A DNA stretch of 64,000 bases from positions 217,156-281,155 of the forward strand of contig JAGBNN010000002.1 in the NCBI GenBank assembly GCA_017634385.1, in the 5' to 3' direction. A model generated the notes under the pieces. That model made no database searches, was not told the DNA's origin, and saw only the letters and a list, made by a program, of their open reading frames with translations. Below are positions 26,362 through 34,908 of this stretch, in pieces; positions within the stretch are counted from its first letter, which is position 1, and each line of letters opens with the position of its first letter. The translations under genes were made by a program, and so were the position numbers. This DNA comes from Bacilli bacterium (lineage in GTDB: Bacteria; Bacillota_I; Bacilli_A; RF39; UBA660).

Positions 26362-27243
26362 TTAATCTTTCTTAATTATTTCAGAAGCTGCTGCTAATGT
26401 ACTTGCTAAATTTTGCAATTCTGATGGAATTATTATTTTTGTTGCTTGACCATTTGCTGCTTTTTCGAAAGCTTCAAATGATTTTAATGTAAGAACTGTT
26501 TTATCAGCTTTAGATTCTTTTAATAATTTTATACCATCTGCTTCTGCTTGTCTTACTTTTAATATTGCTTCTGCTTCACCTTCAGCAAGTTTTATTTGAG
26601 TTTCTTTTTGAGCTTCTGCACGAAGAATAGCACTTTCTTTTTCACCTTCAGCAATTAATATACTAGATTTCTTTTCACCTTCAGCTTGAAGAATTTTTTC
26701 TCTTCTTTCTCTTTCAGCTCTCATTTGTTTTTCCATTGCTTCTTGTATATCTCTTGGTGGGATTATATTTTTAACTTCTACACGATTTATTTTTATTCCC
26801 CAAGGATCAGTTGCTTCATCAAGTATAGTACACATTTTTGCATTTATTAAATCTCTTGAAGTTAATGTTTCATCAAGTTCAAGATCACCGATAATATTTC
26901 TAAGTGTTGTTGCTGTTAAATTTTCAATTGCATTTATTGGATTTTCAACACCATAAGTATATAATTTTGGATCTGTTATTTGAAAATATACTACTGTATC
27001 AATTTGCATTGTAACATTATCTTTTGTTATAACTGGTTGTGGTGCGAAATCACGAACTTTTTCTTTTAAAGATACATTATTTGCAACTCTTTCTAAAAAT
27101 GGTAATTTGAAATGAAGACCATTATTCCATGTTGCAGAATAACTACCTAATCTTTCGATTACATAAGTTTTTGATTGTGGAACAATCTTTATATTTAGTA
27201 TTATTATTAATAACAATACTATTATTAAAGCTATTATAAACAT
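26362..27243 (-). CDS. SPFH/stomatin-like membrane protein (QmcA type)
   Basis: A 293-residue protein with an N-terminal membrane helix (residues 2-20) and an SPFH domain (RLGSYSATWNNGLHFKLPFL, ITKDNVTMQIDTVVYFQI), then a Glu/Ala-rich coiled coil (RAERERREKILQAEGEKKS). Such proteins form large membrane rings and organise membrane microdomains. The upstream nfeD gene ends 1 bp before it, the conserved partner arrangement. The ATG at 27243 has an AGAAGGA site; a start 24 nt upstream lacks one. Confidence 0.9.
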   Translation of the reverse strand: MFIIALIIVLLLIIILNIKIVPQSKTYVIERLGSYSATWNNGLHFKLPFLERVANNVSLKEKVRDFAPQPVITKDNVTMQIDTVVYFQITDPKLYTYGVENPINAIENLTATTLRNIIGDLELDETLTSRDLINAKMCTILDEATDPWGIKINRVEVKNIIPPRDIQEAMEKQMRAERERREKILQAEGEKKSSILIAEGEKESAILRAEAQKETQIKLAEGEAEAILKVRQAEADGIKLLKESKADKTVLTLKSFEAFEKAANGQATKIIIPSELQNLASTLAAASEIIKKD

Positions 27244-27244
27244 A

Positions 27245-27658
27245 TTAATTTTCCTTCTTTCTAACAATTAATTTAGCACCTTCTATTGAAAGTATTTCTA
27301 CTTCAGTGCCTTCTTTTATCATCTTTTCACTACTTGCCATCCAACTCTTACCATCTACTTTTACTCTTCCATTTTGATGTTTTGTAATCTTTTCAGTTAC
27401 AAGTCCTGTTTGTCCGATTATTCTATCATAATTAGTTTTTTCTTTATTTATTTTTAGATATTTTTCAAGTAATGGTTTAGTAAATATTAACGATAATGCA
27501 GTTGTAACAACAAATACTATTAATTGAATAATTATATTTTCAGTAAAATATGTGGTTATAAATGCACATAAGCTACCAAACGCAAACCATATAGTTACTA
27601 AGTTTAAACTCATTGCTTCTATTATTAAAAATACAAATATTAATGCAAACCAGATCAT
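27245..27658 (-). CDS. nfeD: NfeD-family membrane protein
   Basis: A 137-residue short NfeD: hydrophobic segments in the first 70 residues, then an OB-fold domain (IGQTGLVTEKITKHQNGRVK, VDGKSWMASSEKMIKEGTEV). NfeD proteins accompany SPFH proteins and are thought to anchor or regulate them. The pair forms a two-gene operon with its own promoter. Confidence 0.88.
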   Translation of the reverse strand: MIWFALIFVFLIIEAMSLNLVTIWFAFGSLCAFITTYFTENIIIQLIVFVVTTALSLIFTKPLLEKYLKINKEKTNYDRIIGQTGLVTEKITKHQNGRVKVDGKSWMASSEKMIKEGTEVEILSIEGAKLIVRKKEN

Positions 27659-27678
27659 AGCTACCTCCTTTATGAAAT

Positions 27679-27707
27679 ATTCTATGATAAATTTTTAAAA
27701 AAATCAA
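27679..27707 (-). promoter_or_regulatory. Promoter of nfeD-SPFH operon
   Basis: TTGATT (27702-27707), a 17-bp spacer and TAGAAT (27679-27684), about 20 bp before nfeD. Confidence 0.6.
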
Positions 27708-27731
27708 TAAAAAAATAGACCGAAGTCTATT
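27706..27731 (-). terminator. Terminator of the 890-residue surface protein gene
   Basis: AATAGAC and GTCTATT arms with a 4-nt loop end at the stop codon; a T-rich run follows on the minus strand. Confidence 0.8.
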
Positions 27732-30403
27732 TATTTTGTACAATATTTTCCAAATACTTGATAATGGTTATGTGATGTTGTTACTTTATAGTATAAAGAT
27801 GTATATTTACTATTTATCTTACATGTTGCTTTCTTTGTTCCTATGCTACAACTGTTACTTACTTTCCATGTTTTATTATCTGTTGATATTTCTATTTTAG
27901 ATATAGATGCTCCATTATCTCCTGTTGTATCTATTGTAAAGCTTATACCTCTATTTTTACATCCATTTGTATCTATTCCACTTACTCTTATTGTATTTAT
28001 TGGTGTTGGTCCTGTTTGTTGTGGTTGTGTATTTGATTGAGCAGGTTGACTTGTACTTGGTTGTGTTGCTTGTTGTTGTGTACTTGAATGTGTTTGAGGT
28101 TGTTGAGATACTGTACAACTACTCTTTATATTTGTTTTATATGGTCCAAATTCTGTAGCATTATTATTTTTATCTATTACTTTAAACCATATTTTTTCAT
28201 GATAATTCTTTATTGACATTGCTACATCCATTCTATTATTACCAGCTACTAATTTTGTCCAATTTGCGATTGTATCTGTTTTATATTGTACTTCTTTAAT
28301 ACCTACTGAACTACTTGTATCTCTGAATGTAAATGTTAAAGGATTAGTATAACATGATGCATCTTGAAGCGTTCTATTTCTGTTTACTACTTCTATTTTA
28401 GCTTTTGCATTGCCTACTATTTCCCAATCATCAATCATTGATTTTTCTATTTTAAATGTTGTTTTCTTTGTTCCTTTATAGTTTTCTTTTCCTGTTACTG
28501 TTACAGTTGCAGTTCCTGGATTTACATTATTTGAATAACTTACTGTATAATCTTTATTTCTTGTTAAAGTATTTCCTTCTAATTTAACTGTTATATTAGG
28601 TGTTATTGCTTTTCCTGTATATAATTGAGATGGTATTGAATCTATTGAAGCTTTAGATATATTTGTTTCTACTTCTTTCCATCCATCTATTATAAATTCT
28701 TTTATTTTAAATGTTGCCTTCTTTGTTCCTGTATAGTTTCCTTTTCCTGTTACTGTTACAGTTGCAGTTCCTACTTTTACATTATTTGAATAACTTACTG
28801 TATAACTTTTACCTTTTGTTAATGTTTTACCGTCCATTTTAACTACTACATTTGGTTTTATCGCTTTTCCTGTATATGTTTGATCAGGTATTTTATTTAT
28901 TGTTGCATTTTTTAAATCTGTATTATCATATTTCTCAAATCCTGATAATATATCTTTATTTTTTGAATCTTTTGTTTCTGATTTTTTTACACATGAAGAA
29001 AGTTTTTTAATAGTTTGAATACTTCCATCAGAACTATGTACAACTAAATCATATCTTAAATGATTTTCTTTCATAGTTATTTTACAAGTACTACTTGGAG
29101 TTTCTGCACAAGAGTTATGTTCTTTATCTAATGTTGTCCAATTTCTATAACTTGAAAATTTTTCCCCAAAAGTTACTTTAAATTCTACTTTTACTATATT
29201 TAATCCTTTTGTATTAACTAAATTATATGTTGTTGGAGTTGAACCACATTTTCTTGTTTTATATTTTATATTTCTATTTGCATTTCTTATTTCTATATTT
29301 CCTGATTTAGATACATTAGAATAATCGCTTTCTATTATAAAATATAATTTTTCAGTTCCTGTATAATTTCCTTTTCCTTTTACTATTACAGTTGCTGTTC
29401 CTGGTTTTATATTATTTTTATAACTTACTGTATAATCTGTTCCTTCTTTTACTTTACTTTTAGGTTTTACCTTTGGTTTTATTGCTTTTCCTGTATAAGT
29501 TCTTTTAGAAATCGATTCAAATACAGCATTTGATATATTTTTCTTTGTTATTTTACATGTTATTACTTTTGTTTTTTTAGTACCATCTCTCCATTTATAA
29601 GCATCAGGAGGTGTTACTTTTTCTTTATATTCACCTATTTTAGAATTTTTTAAACTAATAACAGTAAATCCATTATTTATAGCACTAGTACCATCATATT
29701 CTTTTTGACATTTATTACCAGGTACTTGTATATCTGTACTCTTTTTACCATCAGAATAACTACTTGTACGTATTGCATAATTAATTAATGGTAAATTTTT
29801 AACATTTACATCACTTGAATCTTTTGAACTATATATATATGCATATTCTAATTTCTTATTATTTCTTAAATCTATTTTACTTGGATTTTCTACAGTTACA
29901 TTTATTTTTGTTACACTACTAGGTAATTTTAAATTGTTTATACCAAAATCATATCCGTTAAAATTTACGAATTCTAATGACTTATTTTTACTTAAATCAA
30001 CATTATCTAATATATCTAATTTTTCATTACCATGATCATCAATCATGAAAGATATATCTTCTAAAGATTTCATTTGTTCTATACCCTCTAATGACATCTT
30101 TGATGTATCATTTCTACTTATATAACAATCTAATGATTTTACATTTTGTAAGTCTTCTAAAGATAGTGCTTTATTTTTACTTACTCCAAGACTTTCAGCA
30201 GTACATTCATGTAATCTATAATCTTTAATAATAGAACCATTAGGCACTGAATTTACGCTAGCTCCTAATTTATTTACATAATTACTAATTCCAAGCATTG
30301 AAGATACTACTGCACCTATTACTATTAATAATGATATTAATCTAAAGTTTCTTACTCTTTTTTTATAAGCATTACTTGGTCTTCCTACTTTCTTTTTAAA
30401 CAT
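27731..30403 (-). CDS. Surface protein with leucine-rich-like region and three Ig-like repeats
   Basis: An 890-residue protein with a basic cytoplasmic start (MFKKKVGRPSNAYKKRVRNF), a membrane helix near 22-42 and a leucine-rich-repeat-like segment near residues 75-215. Three repeats of a beta-rich module follow (TGKAIKPNV.., GTDYTVSYKNN, GTATVTVTGKGNYTGTKK) near residues 290-360, 510-570 and 590-650. Two Cys-containing Ig-like domains follow with a Gln/Pro/Ser/Thr linker between them. The last 90 residues are nearly identical to those of the upstream paralog. The ATG at 30403 is 9 nt after AGGAGA and is preferred to the GTG at 30412. Likely an anchored adhesin-like protein; no LPXTG motif is seen. 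Confidence 0.78.
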   Translation of the reverse strand: MFKKKVGRPSNAYKKRVRNFRLISLLIVIGAVVSSMLGISNYVNKLGASVNSVPNGSIIKDYRLHECTAESLGVSKNKALSLEDLQNVKSLDCYISRNDTSKMSLEGIEQMKSLEDISFMIDDHGNEKLDILDNVDLSKNKSLEFVNFNGYDFGINNLKLPSSVTKINVTVENPSKIDLRNNKKLEYAYIYSSKDSSDVNVKNLPLINYAIRTSSYSDGKKSTDIQVPGNKCQKEYDGTSAINNGFTVISLKNSKIGEYKEKVTPPDAYKWRDGTKKTKVITCKITKKNISNAVFESISKRTYTGKAIKPKVKPKSKVKEGTDYTVSYKNNIKPGTATVIVKGKGNYTGTEKLYFIIESDYSNVSKSGNIEIRNANRNIKYKTRKCGSTPTTYNLVNTKGLNIVKVEFKVTFGEKFSSYRNWTTLDKEHNSCAETPSSTCKITMKENHLRYDLVVHSSDGSIQTIKKLSSCVKKSETKDSKNKDILSGFEKYDNTDLKNATINKIPDQTYTGKAIKPNVVVKMDGKTLTKGKSYTVSYSNNVKVGTATVTVTGKGNYTGTKKATFKIKEFIIDGWKEVETNISKASIDSIPSQLYTGKAITPNITVKLEGNTLTRNKDYTVSYSNNVNPGTATVTVTGKENYKGTKKTTFKIEKSMIDDWEIVGNAKAKIEVVNRNRTLQDASCYTNPLTFTFRDTSSSVGIKEVQYKTDTIANWTKLVAGNNRMDVAMSIKNYHEKIWFKVIDKNNNATEFGPYKTNIKSSCTVSQQPQTHSSTQQQATQPSTSQPAQSNTQPQQTGPTPINTIRVSGIDTNGCKNRGISFTIDTTGDNGASISKIEISTDNKTWKVSNSCSIGTKKATCKINSKYTSLYYKVTTSHNHYQVFGKYCTK

Positions 30404-30451
30404 CTTACACACTCTCCTATTATTAATTTTATTTTATCATTTATACATTTT

Positions 30452-30489
30452 ATATACAATAAAAAAAGCATTTACTTTACATAAATACT
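30452..30489 (-). terminator. Terminator of the 1246-residue surface protein gene
   Basis: Arms AGCATTTA and TAAATACT (one wobble), 7-nt loop, then a run of T on the minus strand; it abuts the stop codon. Confidence 0.75.
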
Positions 30490-33400
30490 TTATTTTGTAC
30501 AATATCTTCCAAATACTTGATAATGGTTATGTGATGTTGTTACTTTATAGTATAAAGATGTATATTTACTATTTATCTTACATGTTGCTTTCTTTCCTGT
30601 TATTGTACAGCTATTACTTGTTTTCCATGTTTTTTTATCAGTTGAGAATTCTATTTTATATATAGATGCTCCATTATCTCCTGTTGAATCTACTGTAAAA
30701 CTTACACCTCTTTTCTTACAACTTTTTGTATCTATTCCACTTACTTTTATTGTATTTATTTGTGTTGGAGATGTTTGTTGTGGTGTAACTTGTTGTTGTG
30801 CTTGAGATTGTTGTGGTTGTGGACTAGTTTGTTGTGATTGTGCTGTACAACTACTCTTTATATTCACCTTATATGGTCCAAATTCTTTTACATTTCCATT
30901 TACTGCTGTTACTTTAAACCATATTTGATTATGTGGATTTTTTAATGTTATTCCTATTGATTTTTTATTTTTTACTGATGCTAGTGTTTTCCATTCATTT
31001 GTTTTATCTGATTTATATTGTACTTGTTTTATTCCTACTTCATTTGTTTCAGTAAATATTACTGGTTGAGATGTTGTTACACATGCTCCACTTGTTAATA
31101 CACTTGGTACATTTATTGTAATATTTGCTGTTTTTGTTTGTGGTGTTGGTTGTGTTGTACTTGATGTTGATTGATTTGTACAACTACTCTTTATATTTAC
31201 TTTATATGGTCCAAATTCTTTTACATTTCCATTTACTGCAGTTACTTTAAACCATATTTGATTATGTGGATTTTTTAATGAAATACTTATTTCAGATTTA
31301 TTACTTACTGATGCTAGTGTTTTCCAATCTGATTTATCTGATTTATATTGTACTTGTTTTATTCCAACTCCATTTGTTTCATTAAATATTACTCTTTGCG
31401 CATTTGTTACACATGTTCCACTTGTTAATGTACTTGGTACATTTATTTGTATATTTGCTGTTTTTTGTTGTTGTGGAGTATTATTAATTTTTTCTATTTT
31501 AAAGTTAACTTTTTTACTTCCATTGTAGAAACCTGTTCCTGTTATTGTTACTACTCCTGTACCAGGATTAACATTATTTGAATAAGTTACTGTATAAGCT
31601 GTATCTTTCTTTAATACCTTACCACTATATTTTACTACTACATTTGGTGTTACTTCTTTTCCTGTATAATTTTGTGTTGGTATTGAATTTATTGTTGCAC
31701 TTGATATATTTTTTAGTTTTACTTCTTTAATATCACTTTTTGTTATTTTAAATATTTTTATAATACCATTTGAATTTATATATTTATGGTAGCATAACGA
31801 TATATAACAAGCATTATCTGCCTTTTTAGTTGACTTCCATTCATTATATTTATTCCAATTTTTAGTATCAGTACTATACCAATACATTTGATCTATAGTT
31901 GCTGTTGATTTATCTTCTATAGTATATGTAAATTTACCTTTTTCAGCTTTTTTATTTGTTATTACCATTGTTTGTGCTTTTGTAATAGTTTGTGATGATG
32001 TATCTGATTTTGGCATTTCTTTTGCACATGTTTTTTGAATATTTATTTTATATGGTCCATATACCTTTGACATATTTCCTTTTTTGTCTTTTACTCTAAA
32101 CATTATACTTTCATGTTTAGTACTTATTTTGATTGCTGCTTTATTTCCATTAATTGTCTTTGTATCTTTTGGTAATGCTGACCATTTTTTTCCTTTATCT
32201 TTTGAATAGTATACTTCTGCAATTCCTTTTCCAGCTGTTTCTTCAAATGTAAATTCTAATGGATTTGGGAAGCATGATGCATCACTTAAATTTCTATTTT
32301 TTTCTGTTACTTTTATTTGAGCAGCTGCTTTTTCACTTGTTTTTTCTATTTTGAATGTTATAGTTTTACTTCCACTATAATATCCTATACCTGATATTTT
32401 TAATCTAGCTTCTCCTGGATTAACATTATTCGCATATGTTATTTTATAATCTGTTCCTTCTTTTAATGTTTTCTTATTATATGTTACTTTTGGTTTTGGT
32501 TCTATTACTTGTCCACTAAATTTTTGAGTTTTTACTTTTTCTACTGTTGCTTTTGTTATATTTGTTTTTGGTGTGCATGATACCATTTTAGATGCATTAT
32601 CATATCCACCTGGATTATTAAATCCACCTTTATCTACTACTTTTACTTTAAATTGTTGAGTTTTATTTCCTAAAGTTGCTGTTATTGTTACTGTCTTTTT
32701 ACTTGTCTTTTTACCATAGATTTGAATACCTTGTTTAGACATTCCTTTTACTTCTTTTATTTCTACAATACTCTTATCACTTGTTGTCCATTTAATATTA
32801 CTTGCTTTATAATTTACATTTAATGGATATATTTCTAAGTTTAATCCTAAATATCCACCTTTTAAAAGTTTTATTTGCTTATCATTCATGATTGACATAC
32901 CATGATTAATATTTATTTTTGATAATGACTTACATACTTTTGCACTTGAACAATCTGTATTATTTATAAATGTTATTTTAGCTTCTTTACTATCTTCTGT
33001 TCTTGTTACTGTTACTTCTACTTTTTCTCCTAATTTTATTTCACTCTTAGGTCCAATTATTACTTTATCAGTTGAAGTTTTTTCAATTGAATTACTTATT
33101 TTTAATTTATCTGATTTCCATGTTACATCTGAAGTTGATGCCCCACTTATATAAAGAGGTGTATTAGTACATAAATTTCTTCCTCTTTCAGTATTAGTTA
33201 AATTTTCTTTTCTTGAGTTTATTATTTTTAATTCTGGAAGTACTTTTGGTTGTTCATATATTTCTCCAGAATCATTTGTGTTATTATCATCAATTGAAGA
33301 ACCATCACCTACGGGTCCATAATTTACAACTGGTTCTTCAACATTTATTTCTTTTGTTTTATATTTTTCGGCACAGCTAATAGTATTACTTGAACCTCTA

Positions 33401-34230
33401 CAACCATTTACACAATCAGAAACACAATGTGTTTTTTCAGTATCATTGCTTACACTCGAATTATTACTACAAGCACTTTCACATTGTGAATATACTTGTT
33501 GTGTAGATGTATCTAAAGTACCGTGATCCGCTAGTTTATCTGAAACTATACATTTTGAATCAGCAGTAGTTACATGATATTCATTTTCTCTATCATCACC
33601 ACAATAATAATATGTAGCAGGTTCTTTTGTTTCTACACACCACATACCATCATGATTATAAAATTCTGATGTTCCTGGACAAGAATCATAAGTTGGCTTA
33701 CCAACATATTTTAAACAACTTTTTCTACCATTAACATTTTCTAACATACCCTTTATCAAATTACATGTATCAGATATTAAATGAAGATTTGTTCCATAAT
33801 ATCTACACATCCCTGTGCTTGAAATATAATATGATACTGTATCAGAATATTTTGGACATTCAGGATAATTCTCTTTCACTACAGATACTTTTTTTATGCA
33901 AGTTTGTTTTACGTCACTCCATTCATATCCAATATATGAAGAATCACCATTTAATCTGTATTGACAAGTTTTAGATGACTTGGGATTTTCATATTTTCTA
34001 CACATTTTATCCCCATGTCTTTCCCATCCATCAGGACACGAATATACATAACTTCCTGATCTCCAATTGATATTAGCTCCCAATATATTAGTATTACCTT
34101 GTATATAATCACTTAGACTATATATTGTTGTTCCTAGTAATGTTATTATTGCTGCTATACCAAATAATTTAAAATTTCTTACTCTTCTTTTATAAGCATT
34201 ACTTGGTCTTCCTACTTTCTTTTTAAACAT
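30490..34230 (-). CDS. Large surface protein with Cys-rich N-terminal region and Ig-like repeats
   Basis: A 1246-residue paralog of the protein at 27731-30403, sharing MFKKKVGRPSNAYKRRVRNF, a membrane helix and the final 90 residues. A Cys-rich region near residues 45-300 carries about 18 cysteines in motifs such as CPDGWERHGDKMC. A Big-like region with SKISINHGMS/VEIKEVKG segments follows, then two GTDYKITYANNVNPG-type repeats. Three domains with a conserved Cys pair and GIKQVQYKSDKSDWKTLAS come next, two of them almost identical. Gln/Pro/Ser/Thr-rich linkers separate the last domains. The start has AGGAG 10 nt upstream. Predicted surface-exposed with disulfides; function unknown. Confidence 0.78.
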   Translation of the reverse strand: MFKKKVGRPSNAYKRRVRNFKLFGIAAIITLLGTTIYSLSDYIQGNTNILGANINWRSGSYVYSCPDGWERHGDKMCRKYENPKSSKTCQYRLNGDSSYIGYEWSDVKQTCIKKVSVVKENYPECPKYSDTVSYYISSTGMCRYYGTNLHLISDTCNLIKGMLENVNGRKSCLKYVGKPTYDSCPGTSEFYNHDGMWCVETKEPATYYYCGDDRENEYHVTTADSKCIVSDKLADHGTLDTSTQQVYSQCESACSNNSSVSNDTEKTHCVSDCVNGCRGSSNTISCAEKYKTKEINVEEPVVNYGPVGDGSSIDDNNTNDSGEIYEQPKVLPELKIINSRKENLTNTERGRNLCTNTPLYISGASTSDVTWKSDKLKISNSIEKTSTDKVIIGPKSEIKLGEKVEVTVTRTEDSKEAKITFINNTDCSSAKVCKSLSKININHGMSIMNDKQIKLLKGGYLGLNLEIYPLNVNYKASNIKWTTSDKSIVEIKEVKGMSKQGIQIYGKKTSKKTVTITATLGNKTQQFKVKVVDKGGFNNPGGYDNASKMVSCTPKTNITKATVEKVKTQKFSGQVIEPKPKVTYNKKTLKEGTDYKITYANNVNPGEARLKISGIGYYSGSKTITFKIEKTSEKAAAQIKVTEKNRNLSDASCFPNPLEFTFEETAGKGIAEVYYSKDKGKKWSALPKDTKTINGNKAAIKISTKHESIMFRVKDKKGNMSKVYGPYKINIQKTCAKEMPKSDTSSQTITKAQTMVITNKKAEKGKFTYTIEDKSTATIDQMYWYSTDTKNWNKYNEWKSTKKADNACYISLCYHKYINSNGIIKIFKITKSDIKEVKLKNISSATINSIPTQNYTGKEVTPNVVVKYSGKVLKKDTAYTVTYSNNVNPGTGVVTITGTGFYNGSKKVNFKIEKINNTPQQQKTANIQINVPSTLTSGTCVTNAQRVIFNETNGVGIKQVQYKSDKSDWKTLASVSNKSEISISLKNPHNQIWFKVTAVNGNVKEFGPYKVNIKSSCTNQSTSSTTQPTPQTKTANITINVPSVLTSGACVTTSQPVIFTETNEVGIKQVQYKSDKTNEWKTLASVKNKKSIGITLKNPHNQIWFKVTAVNGNVKEFGPYKVNIKSSCTAQSQQTSPQPQQSQAQQQVTPQQTSPTQINTIKVSGIDTKSCKKRGVSFTVDSTGDNGASIYKIEFSTDKKTWKTSNSCTITGKKATCKINSKYTSLYYKVTTSHNHYQVFGRYCTK

Positions 34231-34279
34231 ATTACACACACTCCTACTATATTAACATTATATATCTTATAATAGTTTT

Positions 34280-34315
34280 GCGCAATAAAAAAAACATCTA
34301 TTTTACAGATGTTTT
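34280..34315 (-). terminator. Terminator of the 139-residue gene
   Basis: Arms AAAACATCT and AGATGTTTT with a 7-nt loop directly after the stop codon, followed by a T-rich tract on the minus strand. Confidence 0.85.
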
Positions 34316-34735
34316 TTATTTGTTTAATAAATCTAATAAATTAATCTTGAACATATCTTTTTCAGCATTTTCTTTTGATATCATTACGCCTTTATATGCT
34401 CCAAGTTCAGTTGCATGTCCTTCTAAGAATAATTCTTCTGGTTGTATTGTTTTTAATAATATTATATTTTTATTTGTATATACATCATATTCTAAAACAA
34501 TTTCACCATGTACTTTTGTAAATAATTCATCAGCTGGTAATGTTAATTCATAGCTAATTGTACTTTTTTCTTTATCTTCTTTAATTTTTTCTCCTAAAAA
34601 TTCTCCGTCTTTCATTTTAGGATAAAAATCAAATACTAATTTCTTAAAAGCAAACATATTATATTTCTTTACAGAACGTTCACATTTTTTAAATTTTTGT
34701 TCATCTAAATATTCAAAAATATAATTTTCTTTCAT
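34316..34735 (-). CDS. Hypothetical soluble protein, probably highly expressed
   Basis: A 139-residue soluble protein without signal, cysteine-rich or membrane features except one Cys near the start (KKCERSVKKYNMF). It has alternating strands (TISYELTLPADELF, GEIVLEYDVYTNKNIILL) and ends in a short helix (MFKINLLDLLNK). I do not recognise a family. A near-consensus promoter with an extended -10 and a very strong GGGGGGAGG Shine-Dalgarno suggest high expression. It has its own terminator and is monocistronic. Confidence 0.7.
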   Translation of the reverse strand: MKENYIFEYLDEQKFKKCERSVKKYNMFAFKKLVFDFYPKMKDGEFLGEKIKEDKEKSTISYELTLPADELFTKVHGEIVLEYDVYTNKNIILLKTIQPEELFLEGHATELGAYKGVMISKENAEKDMFKINLLDLLNK

Positions 34736-34772
34736 TTTTATCCTCCCCCCTAATTTTTGATTTGGCTTAGAA

Positions 34773-34801
34773 ATTATAGCATAAGAATTTTAAAAAGTCA
34801 A
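34773..34801 (-). promoter_or_regulatory. Promoter of the 139-residue gene
   Basis: TTGACT (34796-34801), 17-bp spacer with TG extension, TATAAT (34773-34778). Confidence 0.8.
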
Positions 34802-34849
34802 ATAAAATAAGGGTTTTTAATATATTTTCCTACTCTACAATTTTATTAT

Positions 34850-34902
34850 ACCATTAAAAAATGCGAGTAATACATATAAACTTATGTGTTTTACTTGCAT
34901 TT
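34850..34902 (-). terminator. Terminator of polA
   Basis: A long imperfect hairpin with AATGCGAGTAA and TTACTTGCATT outer arms lies 7 bases beyond the polA stop codon and is followed by six T on the minus strand. Confidence 0.75.
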
Positions 34903-34908
34903 TACATC

